Below, in pieces: positions 1 through 13,077 of a stretch of DNA of 64,000 nucleotides; positions within the stretch are counted from its first letter, which is position 1; every line of letters begins with the position of its first letter. The notes beneath the pieces were generated by a model. It saw only the letters and a program-made list of their open reading frames with translations, was not told where the DNA came from and made no database searches. Position numbers and translations under genes: made by a program. Source of the DNA: Amanita rubescens (lineage: Eukaryota > Basidiomycota > Agaricomycetes > Agaricales > Amanitaceae); contig WION01000040.1 of assembly GCA_015039365.1 (NCBI GenBank), positions 1 through 64,000 on the forward strand, read 5' to 3'.

Positions 1-451
1 CCATAACATGTCAATTCAGAACCCTTTCCCTGCCTGCCCGGGATTTTCTGTTTCTCCGCAACGACTCGGCTACAACTCTGTTTCTCAATCGTGCCGACCT
101 CGCTACAAAATTGGGCAAAATCTAGGACCCGAAGCTGCACAAAATGACACAAAGAAAGCCGTCACCGGACGATGATTTTGCCTCTTCTCCGGCTAGCTGA
201 ATTAGCGGCTGTAGTAATGACCTCTGCCTCATCTTTCTACCGTATGCTTGCAAGTATTAACTCTCAATACAATTTACGGGTCCAGATCCAACCAAACTAT
301 CCGATGGCTAGGGGAAATCTTGCCATATACTCGCAACGTTTTACACCTGCGGAATACCGACGGGCCGAGGGGCCGGGACGGCAGTACCGCAAAGGCGAAA
401 TAAAAGCCAACGATTGCGGATCCCTCTCTACTGAACCTTCGTCTCTCACTA
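1..451. other. upstream region, no gene seen
   Basis: Left edge of the window up to the start of the aldo-keto reductase gene. Short open frames exist on both strands, but none has a recognisable domain or a coherent exon structure. The part next to 451 presumably holds the promoter and 5' leader of the downstream gene. Confidence 0.5.
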
Positions 452-1701
452 ATGTCTTTCGGAAGGACTCTTCGTCTCTCTACCGGTGCCTCCATCCCCC
501 AAATTGGTCTGGGCACATGGCTTTCCAAGCCAAAGGAAGTCGAATTTGCTGTACGTCCGGTTGTGCACTTGTCGATGTACCTACAACCTTAATTTTCATC
601 AATAGGTCGAAGCTGCCGTAAGAAACGGTTACAGGCATCTTGACCTCGCCAAGGTGTACGAAAACCAACACGAAGTCGGCGCCGCGCTTAAAAAAGTCAT
701 TCCATCAGTGGTTAAACGCGAGGAGCTCTTTATTACCTCCAAACTCTGGAACTCGGCCCACAAACCCCAGTTTGTAGAAGCGGCTCTCGATGATACCCTG
801 AAAGAACTTGGTCTCAGTTACTTAGATCTCTATCGTACGTTCATCTGATTGCGATAGATCGCGTCTGGAATACTGATAATCAGTCTGCAGTTATCCACTG
901 GCCCTCTGCTTTCGCTGCGGGTAAAGACCTGTTCCCTAAGGACGCAACCGGCGCCGTCGTACTCGATGACGACGTTTCTCTCGTGGATACATGGAAGGCG
1001 ATGTTAGCCCTCCCAAAGTCCAAGGTCAGGGCAGTTGGTGTGTCCAACTTTACAATTAAGCAACTCGAGGGTATCATCGCCGCCACTGGTGTCGCTCCGG
1101 TATATTTAATCCCTGTATTGATGCGTTTTTTAATACTCACCCTATTATTAGGTCGTTAACCAAATAGAAGCACACCCTCTCCTTCCTCAAGATGACCTCA
1201 GACTCTACTGCCAGTCGAAAAATATCCATATCACCGCCTACAGCCCTCTAGGCAACAACCGTAAGTCAAGCCATTTCGGTTTTTTTTATTCTGACGTTAA
1301 CGTTCACCAGTCGTCGGCAAGCCGAAAGTGGTCGATCACCCCATCGTAGCAGAAGTAGCCAAGAAGCTCGGTGCTACACCCGCTCAAGTTTTAGTCGCGT
1401 GGGGTGCCACAAGAGGATACTCTGTCATTCCAAAGAGCATAAACGAGGATCGCATCAAGTCCAATTTTAAGCAAATAGAACTTTCTCAAAACGACTATGA
1501 CAAAATTTCGAGCATCGTCGTCGGCAACTACACTAGGTGAGCCGTCTTTTTCTTTTGTGGCAGGGCTGCCGAATGACGTGTTCTTACAAAACACCCCCCC
1601 CCAGATTCAATATCCCCTACGGGTATAAAACTTCATGGGACGTCAACATTTTCGGCGAACCAATTGAGAAAGCCGCGAAGCACAACGTGAAAATTCAATG
1701 A
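452..1701 (+). CDS. aldo-keto reductase (AKR superfamily, NADPH-dependent)
   Basis: Predicted to be a cytosolic NADPH-dependent reductase of aldehydes, ketones or sugars with an (alpha/beta)8 barrel. Six exons join in frame: 452-550, 606-834, 891-1099, 1152-1260, 1311-1536 and 1605-1701. The product is about 315 residues, normal for the family. The N-terminus reads [12 protein letters not shown], the typical first strand. The full catalytic tetrad is visible: Asp46 (HLDLAKVY), Tyr51, Lys79 (ITSKLW) and His112 (LIHWP). The C-terminal NADPH-binding signature is present as [14 protein letters not shown]. The ATG at 452 starts directly on the conserved first strand and gives the usual length. The final exon ends with a short basic tail. 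The substrate cannot be told from sequence; GCY1/YPR1-like or xylose-reductase-like activities are the nearest guesses. Confidence 0.93.
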
Positions 1702-2199
1702 ATACGGTAATTAGCGGACTTCCCAGGCTGTCATTGGTGTAGATGCTATGCTATATATATGTGAATGTGCAGTGTGCAATGCAAGTGTAAGCAACGAACG
1801 TTGGCCAGATGCTACAAAATAAATATTTTTACTTTGTCCTCAATGAGGAAAGGTGGGTATACAAGATGTTTATGAGATTATCTACAGATACAGATACAAC
1901 AGCAGCTTGGAAATTAGAACTTGTCGAAGTACCACGGACGGCGCATGAGTCGGAGGGTGCCATAACAGGATAATAAGGAACGTTCAAACTTTAAAAAAAA
2001 AGTCGTCAAGTGTCAGGCGGTAATGGATGCCGTCATCGCGTGAGCATTTTTGGGAAAGGTGTCATTAGCTTATGTTTGCGTTGAAGATCTAGTGGAATTG
2101 CGATGCTGGTCATTATCTTCGTCCAACAGATCGATAGGTGATGTAAAATTCGTAACCTGTAAGATGTTAGAAATGGGGGATAACAAAAGTAGAACGACG
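1702..2199. other. intergenic between convergent genes, nothing seen
   Basis: About 500 bases between the 3' ends of the aldo-keto reductase (+) and the membrane protein (-). It holds AT-rich 3' untranslated sequence and no supportable gene. Confidence 0.5.
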
Positions 2200-4259
2200 T
2201 CATCGCACATATGGATGCGGTTGTGGCGCATGTTCCGGCGTTGGGGCCGCACGTGTGCCTTGTATTGAATCTGTGTAGGCATCAAAGTTCGCGCCGTCAG
2301 AATGTCGCCGTCCAAGAGTTCTCGGTCCCGCGCTATATGGTCTATCGGCCCTTGAAGCAATATTCCTTGACGTATTTCTCGACGGTGCCGAACGAGTTTT
2401 CATAATCGAATATGAAATGATCGACTGAGGGCGAACGTGGCTGCTCTCGGACCCGGTCTCATACCCGGTTGATACGTAGTGGTTTCCAGACTCAATGCTG
2501 TATGAGCACATAGAGCGTGGGCGAGGAAGCTGCCGCGAATGGACGTATTGCATGCTGACGGGATTTTCATACCCCGCCATGTCAAACCCAGTTTTGGATG
2601 GTGCTTGGTGAAAATGATGATCATGTTGATGTGGCGGTAGTGCGGACGTTGATGGAGTTCTGACAATATCCAGGGGTGGCTTCTCCTGAACCCTGTACCC
2701 CGATTCCTGGGCAATAGATCGGGGGAAGAAGACCTTGGCAAAAGGTCAGGCTGCCAGTGAGATATTAAAAGACGAACGGGCTCACAAAGAGGGTGATAGC
2801 AGAGGAGACAAAGCAGCCTATCGCGCCCACCATCAGAAGCAGATCTACAACCATGTGTTAAAGCGGAGGAACAGAGAATTGATCCACGGCTTGCCTAGTG
2901 CGAACCTATCTCCTTCTTGGTTAGTGAATCAGACCGTAAGGGGCACTTGTACTTACAAGTTACCCACAATAGGGTAAGGAGCTTCGATGCCGTCGGCGGC
3001 AACAATGAGAAAGGGTATGGTGTATATAAATCTAAACACCACACGGATTTGCTAGGAAACACGTTTGTCCTGGCGGAAGTAAAGGAAGCGAACAAACTTA
3101 CATTCAACTGATAGAATGTGATCAGGCGCACAATGACGGAGGGCTCTGCGCCTTCCTCTTTGACCTGCTGAATAAAAGGCGGGAAACGGGCAAGCACATA
3201 GAAGAAGCAAATGGTGGTGCAGGTGCTCGCCATGGAGCCTGTCAACAGTATCCATACCAAGTTCTAGGGGACGTTTCATTAGCGAATGAGAATTAGTAAT
3301 CTGCGCCAAACACACAGTAGTAGGATCCCGCCGCGTAACCAAGGTTGTGATTGGCATGCCGACTACGGCTATTGCGCTCCCTAAGGCACAATTAGAACCG
3401 TTTTCTGACGGAAATGGAGCCAAGTACCGATAGACCACATTCGGAATTCCCAGCTACGGAACCACTGTCGTTGACTAGGTCCTTGGTGAAGCAGGAATAA
3501 CCAGAACATTAGTTCTGTGATAAACCATCAGATTACACACGCTACGTCCTCCGCGTTTGACCCTCACCCTCCAAATGAGTTACTCTGTTGACGAGGTGAG
3601 AAGAATCGGGGACCGATGAGACGATGGCACATACATTTCGAGCGCCCATGCGACGCTGAGGCACAAGTACAGAGGCAGCAGCCACTCTTTGCTTTTTGGG
3701 TCCCACTGGGGACAAGGTGTAGGTACCACTGATTTCGAACAGTTTGAATTGGAAGCCGACAGATACAATCAACTTACAATGGCCACCAAGGAATGTATAC
3801 CCTAAAGAAGCGAATGAGTGAATGGTATCGCGATAGAGGACGGATAGCGATACCTTCTTTGTACTTGATGCAAGTGATGCCGACATTAAACACTACTAAG
3901 AGTGGAATGGATCCTAGATACGAATAACTGGAAGGATTATGAGTATGGATAGCTGTGCAGAGAAAGTAACGTACGTCATAAGTCGTTTAAAAGCGCCTGG
4001 CTGTCGTCCCGAATTCCATTTTATGCATTGGAACTTATCGTAGGTCCAAAGATGGGACAAGAGAAATATCCAAAACTGGGAGAGAGAAGATTAAAATGCG
4101 TAGTTCCGATCAAGTAGGGAAATGTTGAAGCTCACAAAGATGGATAGGATAGACCAGAGAAGAAAGGCAGAAGGAGAGCCGACACACATGAAGAGTCACG
4201 GTGGAGGCCAGTTTGATGAAGTAAAGTAGTAGAGAGAAATGATATTGAATACTTAGCAT
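2200..4259 (-). CDS. multi-pass plasma-membrane-type protein of a basidiomycete family, function unknown
   Basis: Spliced from about eight exons. From the N-terminus I read a hydrophobic first exon (ATG at 4259) and a segment LWTYDKFQCIKWNSGRQPGA leading into KRLMT. A helix beginning YSYLGSIPLLVVFNVGITC follows, then KSKEWLLPLYLCLSVAWALEM and VTHLEE. Further helices are LMFWLFLLHQG, AIAVVGMPITTLVTRRDPTT, WILLTGSMASTCTTICFFYV, IRVVFRFIYTIPFLIVAADG and DLLLMVGAIGCFVSSAITL. It ends with FFPRSIAQESGYR and a roughly 170-residue Ser/Arg-rich hydrophilic tail. That makes about seven membrane helices with a long, presumably cytoplasmic tail, a receptor-like topology. The SVAWALEM, TRRDP and FFPRSI blocks are, from memory, conserved in many agaricomycete proteins without assigned function. 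The start exon is the least certain part. It ends convergently with the aldo-keto reductase. Confidence 0.72.
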
Positions 4260-4432
4260 GGCACACACTCACCGCCACTAAAGTTCACACGACGGTGTCA
4301 TGGGATTCGATCGCGCTTCTCTTTCCTATTAGAATTAACCGCGGTCCTTAACTAAGTACTAAGTATTATATTCTATGTCGCTCGCCGGCCCGCCCCTCTC
4401 GTGCCAGACACGCACCGGCGCTTGACACATCC

Positions 4433-5311
4433 TCACTCATCACCAGATTCCTCTTCATCATCTCCAAAAAATGGATCTTCCTCAATCTCATCCCTCTTTT
4501 TATCTTTCCGCTTTTGGTCACCGCTTCTCTCAGGTTCCTGAAGATTACCACCCGAAATTCCCGCAACTTTTGAGTTCATGTTCTCTTCTATTGCCGTAGG
4601 CAAATCCCCGGAATTCATTTTTTCCCTGATCCAGGAACGTATCTCTTGCCGACGTACATCCGTCTTGGCTGCCTCAGCATCAACTTGCCGAGCCTCGCCG
4701 AGCCTGACTTCAGAGGGGAATAAAGATATATACTTCTCCGTTTTGGGATAATGCTGTTACACACTGTCAACCGTTGTAGATATTATTATTGACATGACTT
4801 ACCAGTATATAGTTGAGATCAATTCTAAGATCAAACAAGGTAGCTTCAAGTGTACCTGTATCACCGTCGGCGGATGCCAGCCGTTTCTTCGCCTGATTAA
4901 TCTTCCGAACAACCTTTTGACGCTCTGCGCATCCGTAAGAAACGCATATGTTATGTCGAAATGGACTTTTACCAAAGAATTTAATCTTGTGGTACCTAAC
5001 GGCAAGAGTGCGTTCCTTTCTTGCCAATTCAGCGTGCTGCAGGTCTGCCTCAAGCGCTTTCAACCTCCGCTCAGTTGCTACTCTGACATCGGCAGCTAAT
5101 TTATCCTAGCAAGTCTTATTATTTCATTGGCGGACATTGAAAGATCACCAGAACCGACCTTGGCTAGCAGTCTCCTTGTTTGCCGTAGTGAAGCTTTGAT
5201 TTTCTGTACGCCTGGAAGAGCATTTGAATCTTTTTCCTGCTTTTTCTTATGAAATTGGCGCTTCTTGGCATCACTTGACGATTCCTTTTCCTTGGTCCGA
5301 ACAGGAGCCAT
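4433..5311 (-). CDS. EFG1: rRNA-processing protein Efg1
   Basis: Nucleolar protein needed for early pre-18S rRNA processing in the small-subunit processome. The N-terminus is basic (SSSDAKKRQFHKKKQ), followed by a coiled-coil-rich segment GVQKIKASLRQTRRLLAKV. The Efg1 core AVRYHKIKFF-ERQKVVRKINQAK is split by a short intron exactly between FF and ERQ. After a third intron comes KTEKYISLFPSE. The C-terminal tail is acidic and lysine-rich and ends EEDPFFGDDEEESGDE. Length is about 240 residues, normal for fungal Efg1. The ATG at 5311 is followed by an uninterrupted basic N-terminus. It is divergent from ELP1 with 119 bp between start codons, so the two may share a promoter; a link between ribosome biogenesis and tRNA modification would be plausible but is inference. 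Confidence 0.9.
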
Positions 5312-5430
5312 AACGTTGACGATATGGCCGTCGAGAACGGCTCATAATGTTTGTACCCATCGCTGTTGCCAAACAACGAATCCGGCCCGTCGTTAGATGA
5401 TTTTCGTCAAAGATCGCGGCTAACTTTATC

Positions 5431-8400
5431 ATGAGAAACTTATCTCTGTACGCGCTATCTGTTACCAGACTTCCAAACGCAAAGATATCTGCAACTGCAG
5501 TCGATGTAGACGAGAACAATCTATATGCCGCATCCGAGTTCAAGAACCCAGATGGTGACGTCGATGTCGAACTATGGAAGTGTCCTATATCACAAAAGGA
5601 TGAGATTGATGTAGGTCAACTAACCAAGCTATCCTCCCCCTCAGTTGACATTTGGAATAGAGTCCATCTACCCCCTTCGCGCTATTCACCGCCCCAGTCG
5701 CTGCCCATGCCCCAGAAGCAAGACAAATAGTTTCGTTAAGAATACTCCCCGAAACTAGGCACATAGTTGCCATAATGCGTGGTGGAGATATTACGCTCTT
5801 GTCTCTCGAGACCGATTCGCCAATGGTATGCTGCTTATTCTGCATTTTGGCGTCTTATTCATTAATTAGGCGGATGTTGAAGGAACGTTCGAAAGTGGGA
5901 TCCTTGCTGCAGCATGGAGTCCTGATGATCTATTTCTTGCACTTGTAACTGGTGAGTAGTCTTTCTAGAACCATAAATTCCCATTGAGCGTGTCACAGGC
6001 GAAGAAAAGTTGATTATAATGACATCAACGCTCGATATTCTATCCGAGGCACCAATAGAAACCGCAGACTTTGGAGAAGGTATGTATCATCTTCACGAAT
6101 CCAGTTCTGGGCGCTGAGCGCCTTCCAGACGCTCCAATCAACGTTGGATGGGGTTCAAAGCAAACACAGTTCCACGGTTCGCTTGGAAAAGCAGCCGCCC
6201 AAGCTCCCGCGCAAATTAAAATAGGTTCAAGTCCTGACGACGATGAGCTCCCACGCATCAGCTGGCGGGGCGATGCACAGTACTTTGTTGTGTCCAAACT
6301 GTCGTCCCCCGCTGCGGATGGACAACGACGACGCATCCTCAGAGTGTATAATCAACACGGCGCACTTCAGTCCACATCGGAAGCTGTTGGAGGTCTCGAA
6401 CATAGTCTGTCTTGGAGACCATCTGGAAATCTCATTGCTGGGACCCAGAGGTTCGGTTTTGAAGGAGGTGGAGCAGGGAAAAAGGAACGCCATGATGTCG
6501 TATTCTTTGAGCGCAATGGGCTCAGGCATGGAGAGTTTGGACTAAGAGTCAAGGACCTTGACCTAGGGGGCACATCATCAAAGCGGCCATGGGGTTATCG
6601 GGTGCACGAAGTACTTTGGAACTCGGAATCGAACATCCTCTCCCTCTGGATTGAGACAGAAAAGGGCGATTTGGGTACGCACGATGTATTCATCGATATG
6701 TGTCATGACTGACCTTGTATCAAGTACAACTCTGGACGATTGGAAATTACCACTGGTGAGCGACGTGGGTTGGTTAACGCCGGATCGGGTTATGAATCAC
6801 AACCAGGTACCTTAAACAAGAGATTTCCGCGTCAATTCTAGGGTCCAACGATGGAGGGAGCCGATTCACCTCCGTCAATTGGCACCCGGAAAACCCACAC
6901 CTACTCATCTTGACGACAGAGTGTGCGTGTTGCAAGGTTTTCTGATAATAAGGGGATAGTGACGTTCGGCAGCCTCTATCATGACCAGAAGTTACGCATG
7001 GGAGACATTTACTTCACATTCTCAACCACCCGTCGATTCCGGTTCCGTCGCTGTATTCGACGGTTGTAAGTCTTTTTTCTCCCTATGAATTCCAGGGTTC
7101 ATCTAACAAGTTGATCAGCAAGCATTCTCCTCACCCCACTACGCACACAAAACGTACCACCACCAATGTCCTCACACCAACTCTCCCTTGCCCTGGACCT
7201 GTCTGTCATTTCTAGTGCCTGCGTCTCTCGAATCCCAGTGTACGCAAGCTTCTCATCAGAGGCGGACCATCTAGCGATCCTCTGGGAGACCGGATACATT
7301 GAATATTGGGATTTGAAAACTCGTCTAGGTCCTGGACCCGGAAAGGTTATGGACCCGGTAAAAATCTGGTCTGGTGTCATCGGTGGAGATGTCCGCAGCT
7401 GGAGACAAATTCTTGTTCGATCACTCGAAGAACATTTTGTCATATATGCCATCGGGGCTTCACAAGAAGTCAATATCATTGCTACTGTCAAAGTGGACAA
7501 GGACGGCACGGTGGACGTCCAGCAGCGAGAGTTACTTATGATGCAGAGCAGTCGATTGATCTCCGTTCATCCTGCCATCGCTGTACAGGATTCAAAAGGC
7601 GAAATTCACGAATGTGTGTTTCCATATTCCTCGTATATATTCAGCAAGGCTCATAAAAGCAGTTGATCCCCAGACTCTAGATAGAATAAATGCTGGCGGC
7701 ACTTTTCCTGAATTCTGTTTGCTTACGCGCGCAGTTCCCTTGAGCAGCACAATTGCTGACTCCCCGCAATGTCTGTATGTCGGTTTAGGCGCACGTGGAA
7801 AGCTTTATGTCACAGGAAGAGGACACGAGCCAAAAGTATTGGCCCCAAACGCAACATCCTTCACAATTGCGTCTGGATTCGTAATTTACACGACGAGTGC
7901 TCACGATGCTTGGTTTGTTCCCCTCAATGTCCTGCAATCAGTGCTTTCTGTCACCGAAGACGAAGTCAAGAGTATGGCGAGTACTTGGGAAACAAGGAAG
8001 GTTGAACGGGGATCGCGGATTGTGATGGCTGTACCAAGTTCTATGAGCTTGATACTGCAAATGCCTCGCGGAAACTTGGAAACAATCAATCCTCGTCCAT
8101 TGGTAATGGAGGTAGTCAAGCAAGACCTTGACGCGTACGTGAATTTCACATATGCCATTATTATTTACACTAAGCGCGGAATTTAGAGGAAACTATCGAA
8201 AAGCATTTCTTGCATGCCGCAAGCACCGCATAGATCTCACGGTGCTAGTGGAACACGACCCGAAGGCATTTTTCGACCGCGTGTCATCGTTCGTGAAGCA
8301 GGTGGACGAAGTGGACTACATCAACCTTTTCTTGACTGTTATCGGGTACGTACCCGACCTCACGTTTTAGATTTATCTTATGCTTTTCACAGTCGAGGAT

Positions 8401-10468
8401 CTCTGCCTAAAGAAACGAATGCGCAAGTCTGCGATGCCGTGCGCACCGAACTTGAAAACATTAGCTTGACAAAATACGTCAACTCCATCCTCACTGCCTT
8501 TGTTGTGAAGACACCACCAGACCACGAATCCGGTCTCGCCTTATTGCTAAGATTGCGGGGTAAGATATCGACCTTTCGTGATATTTCGTCCAGTGACAAC
8601 TAGTAACAGACGAACACCCTAACATCGTTGAAGATGCAGTCAAATACATCATATTCTTAGTAGATGTTGATCTACTATTCAACACGGCCTTTGGGATGTA
8701 CGATTTTTCGCTCGTACTTATGATTGCTCAGCATTCACAAAAGGTAACACCTCACAACTTGACTGTAAATTATGATTTAAGAGTGCGCATATGTAGGACC
8801 CTCGGGAATACCTACCATTCCTTCGAGAATTGCGCGCCCTGGACAAGTTTTATCAACGTTTTCGTATCGACGATCACCTCAAACGCAGAGAAAAGGCTCT
8901 CAGGAACCTACATCTGGCTGGTAATTGTTCACGTCTATGCACTGGTTTTGGGGATAAAACTTTCTGATAGGCCCCGAGCACTTCCAAGAAGCCATCAAGT
9001 ACATTGACGATTATCAACTGTACGAACCCGCTTTATCGATATGGAGAAATACGGATGAGTACAACGTATGTTAGGTTTTTGAGTGGATTTTACGGTGACT
9101 GACGCTGCAGTAGACGATTCTGGAGCTGTATGGAGATTGGTTATTCGATAGACGAGAATTTAGATCTGCAGCTGTCGGTAAGATCGTTTATCCTCGTTCC
9201 ATCTCAATGCATACTGATGCTCGTCAAAAGTATACGTTGAGGCGCAAAAACTACCGAAAGCTATGAAGGCTCATGAACGAGCGCTTGAATGGAGAGAAGT
9301 CTTTACGATTGCCTCTATACTTGAGGTACCGGAAGAAGAGATAATTGACGTTGGATATCGAATGGCAGGTATGATATAATGACGACGTGCCCTTTCAACT
9401 TGTGACGAATGTACCCGCCCTTTAGATGATCTTGTGTCAAAGAAAAGACACTCCGAAGCTGGGCAAGTGTTACTGGACTACGCAAAGGACGTAAGGCAGG
9501 CAGTGATTGCGTTCGTCGAGGGCAACTGCTTTTCCGAAGCCCGTCGCGTCGTGAGTAATTTTGAATAACACATTTGGTCGCACATTCAAGGTGGTATGCT
9601 ATAGATAGCAATAAATGGCCAACCAGAGCTTATAGAGGATATTGTCTATCCTGCGGCTCTGGGTGGTAGAGCACAGATATCGGAGGACCTTGGAGAAATG
9701 CGAGAGCAACTTCGCAAACAGCTCAACCGTATTCGTGAACTCCGGATAAGAAAAGTCGAGGAGCCAGGTATAACTGCTTTGTCCTTATCGTTTGATTATC
9801 TTAATGTGTTTCCAGACGCATTCTACGGAACAGATGACCCGACTCTTCACAACGTCGATGTAATGACGGATATATCCATGCCAGCAACAACATTCACAAG
9901 ATATACTGCAGCGCCTAGTACAGTTTCGAGAACATCCAAGTACGTGGATACAAATGTGCAGGGAGACAGTTTTGTTCACACTACATACAGAAGGAGTTCA
10001 CGTTCAAAGAGAAAGCTGGAGAGGAAGGTTGGCTCAGGTCGGAAAGGGACGGTGGACGAAGAGGAATATCTTCTCAAGTCCATCACCAAACTGGTTGGTA
10101 GATTTAACACTACTCGAGGTAAGTTCCTGAGCAGACCATATCTCATGAGTCTGGTGCTAACATATGATTGATCAGATGAAGCCCGTGATGTCCTGCCGCA
10201 CCTCTTCCAATTCACATCCGAACATCGAGAAGAAGGTCGAGCGTTGCAAGCAGAGCTGAGTGAGTTTGAGGAAGAGCTCGGAAAGGCACTCGAAGAAGTC
10301 TGGACAAAGGCCACGGATGAAGACGTTCCGCCCATCGATAGCTGGGCTGCACGGATGGAGGAGAGGGAGAGAACTAAGGCCGTGAATCCCGTTGACAAAG
10401 TACCAAAACCGGAACTCTCTCGGGGAGAAAATTGGCGTATCAGACTGTATGAGTTGGGCGGAGCGTAA
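5431..10468 (+). CDS. ELP1: Elongator complex subunit Elp1/IKI3
   Basis: Largest scaffold subunit of the cytoplasmic Elongator complex, which installs wobble-uridine modifications on tRNA. It starts MRNLSLYALSVTRLP, the family's usual opening. Two N-terminal WD40-type propeller regions follow, with recognisable blocks VAIMRGGDITLLSLE, AAAWSPDDLFLALVT and INVGWGSKQTQFHGS, and ISWRGDAQYFVVSKL in the next exon. The C-terminal half is helical/TPR-like (YRKAFLACRKHRIDLTVL, KAMKAHERALEWREVF). A basic patch RRSSRSKRKLERKVGSGRKG corresponds to the tRNA-binding loop. The end matches the dimerisation tail (DEARDVLPHLFQFTSEHR, FEEELGKALEEVW). About 20 introns leave roughly 1,300 residues, the expected size. 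The second exon begins right after 'tttggaatag'; other acceptors give stops. Confidence 0.93.
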
Positions 10469-10932
10469 CGTCGCGTTAGGTACTTTGTTAATCCCGCTGG
10501 TTGAATATGATCCGGACCCTTTAAAACACGGACTTTATTAAGAAAGGTACATTACTGGCTGTGCGCTTCATTACTGCTCCGCATTTCTAAAAATTACCGA
10601 GTCGGGCATTGCTAGCCATATGTCAGAATATAGTTGCAAGTGAACAAGTAGAGTTGAAGAGCGCCCAAGTCGGGGCTCTTAGCACAATAATCGGCGCATT
10701 TCCGGTAGCTCTTTATGACAAAACAAGAGTGTGCAGCCGTTGAGTCGGAATGAAATGAACACCGCCCCAGGGTCAGAGAATATACAAGAGGTTGGTAATT
10801 GGGAATGAAATGATGATGATGGTGACGCTTGCCTGAAACCGGTAACAGATTAGTACGCTGCGCTATCTTCCCATCAAATCTGTCACTTTGGTCATATATA
10901 CGCTCGAGATTTAACTGTATCCGATACTCTGC
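10469..10932. other. intergenic, nothing seen
   Basis: Between ELP1 and the F-BAR gene, both on the plus strand. It should contain the ELP1 3' end and the promoter of the downstream gene. No open frame here has a believable product. Confidence 0.5.
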
Positions 10933-12781
10933 ATGGCAGCAACGGTAGTGCGAGCGCAACAGTCTACTTCGACAATATCCAACTATTCTATCCTCCAGGA
11001 TTATGCAAATGATCCATACCCTAGCGGTTCACGGGATTTTTGTAACTCTTTCTGGGGAGAGGGGGACGAGGGTGCAAATGTACTTTTCACGCGGATGAAA
11101 AGTGCGATGAAGACGAGTGATGAACTGCAGAACTTCTGGACCCAACGGTACGTCGTCACCGCTGACAAGCGCCCAAAAGCGCTAAGTGGAAAATAGTGCG
11201 ATATTGGAAGAAGAATTTGGAAAGCGTTTAGCCGCTCTAGCGCGGACGCCCATTGGTGTCGATGAAACTGGGTACGTCATATCTGACAAGCCGGAAACTG
11301 AGGTCTTATCACTCGTCTGAAGTGAATTGAAGAATTCGCTACAAACACTGGCGATCGAAACACACCGGCAATCCGAATCACACATGCGACTGGCATTAAA
11401 CATACGACGGGAGTTGGTGGAGCCCGTTGCACGATTTCACGAGAAGCAGATCGAGCGCAAGCGTACTTCGCAGTCGCCGATAGAGAAAAAATTGAAAGCG
11501 AAGCAAAGTCAAGCATCATATGTTGCGAAGGCCCGGGAAAAGTATGAGGGGGACTGCGTGCGCATAAAAACATACAAACAACAGGCTGCTCAACTGCAAG
11601 GTCAAGATTTGGATAGGCTACAGGTCAAACTAAGGAGGGCGCTGGAGACGGTCAAAGCAAACGAGAAGGACTACGCCAGTTTCGTGAGGGGGCTCTCAGA
11701 TCAATCAAAAGAATGGGAAACAGATTGGAAAACATTCAGTGACGATTGTCAAGATCTCGAAGAGGAAAGAATGGAATTGATGAAAGACAACGTCTGGAAT
11801 TACGCTAACATGATATCAACAATTTGTGTTCAAGACGATGAGGTGCGCTAGAGGCAGTGCTATGCCTGCATCAGGCTAACTCTATTTCAGGCATGCGAAA
11901 AAATCCGCACTGCATTGGATATGCTTGAACCCGACAGGGAACTATTAGCATTCGTCGATGCGTATGGGACAGGAAGTCGAGTGACTGAGCCACCTATGTT
12001 CGTCACGGGTGATCCTCAGAAACAACAGCTGATTGCAGCTCCTACATCATATCGAGTCGTCCGATACGAACGTATTTCGCGTAAGCCGGAAGCCGTCTAT
12101 CAGAACGCGCCTGTAGGGCAGGCAACGCCACCTGCTCCAAACGCGGAACCCAGATACCAAACACCCCCTGCAGCAACGCCCCAGGCGATACAAAGCAGTT
12201 CCAGCACACAGGCCGACGTTCGCGCGAACGGCGTTAATGGCCTTCAACCATCTCGGTCTACGAATGGATACGACACGAGGCAAAACGCGCCTGCACAAAC
12301 AAGACCTCAGATTGTACAACCGAGTACCTCTTACTCTAGTCAGGTAAATATGCTCAATATACCACCACCTCCGCCTATACCTGAAGAGCCTCGGCGTCCG
12401 ATGCGTCGCGGGATGTCGCTTCGAAGAGAATCCCAGCCTCTACCTGCTGTACCACATGGGAGCAATCGCGTTATTCGGGAACCACCGGCACCGGTTCAAC
12501 CTCCTGTTCCAGTAACCGATGCAGGCAATCAAATTTTGTTCTTGGGTGCGTCCAAGTTAATTTCATTTCTAGTCGTCCATTACTGACTTGACCGTTTCTT
12601 AGTCAAAGCGCTTTACGATTATAGAGCTACAATTGAAGAAGAGTTTGATTTCCAAACCGGGGACATCATCGCGGTTACAGAAACCCCAGACGATGGCTGG
12701 TGGAGCGGAGAACTGTTGGACGAAGCCAGAAGAGAGCCTGGAAGACATATTTTCCCAAGTAACTATGTTTGCCTATTCTGA
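10933..12781 (+). CDS. F-BAR and SH3 domain protein (Cdc15/Imp2/Hof1-like)
   Basis: Likely membrane-bending adaptor of the actomyosin ring or endocytic sites. Residues about 20-260 are an F-BAR domain: NSFWGEGDEGANVLFTRMKS, then DELQNFWTQRAILEEEFGKR across an intron, then TPIGVDETGELKNSLQTLAI and long coiled coil (ARFHEKQIERKRT; CEKIRTALDMLEPDREL). The middle is a proline/glutamine-rich disordered linker with a polyproline stretch (NIPPPPPIPEEPRRPMRRG). The C-terminus is one SH3 domain (VKALYDYRATIEEEFDFQTG, GWWSGE, FPSNYV) that closes the protein. F-BAR at one end and SH3 at the other is the Cdc15/Hof1 layout, but the linker is shorter than in yeast Cdc15. The ATG at 10933 precedes a short unstructured leader, consistent with the family. 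Confidence 0.92.
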
Positions 12782-13077
12782 ATTTGGACTTCATGGACTT
12801 TTTTTACTCAACAATTCGTCCATTCATTTTACTACAATGAATGACTTTAAAGACAGCCATCGTTTAAACTAAAACGTGGTCTTATATACGGACTAGTGTT
12901 GTATTCATTTAATATTGTCTCGATACAAGGCTGGCTTCTACAACATTTACTATGTAGAATCAAAATAGAGGTCACGTATCTTTCCCTGGGAAAATATTCC
13001 CCAATTTGAGAAACGAAGTTCGTCGAATTCATTCATAGTATTAGCAAAGCCTCTTCGCACACACACTTGTACCAGTC

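Noticed and set aside
2070..2360. Minus-strand frame with PTHTQ-like ending near the aldo-keto reductase 3' end
   Set aside because: Overlaps the C-terminal exon of the membrane protein in another frame and has no features of its own.
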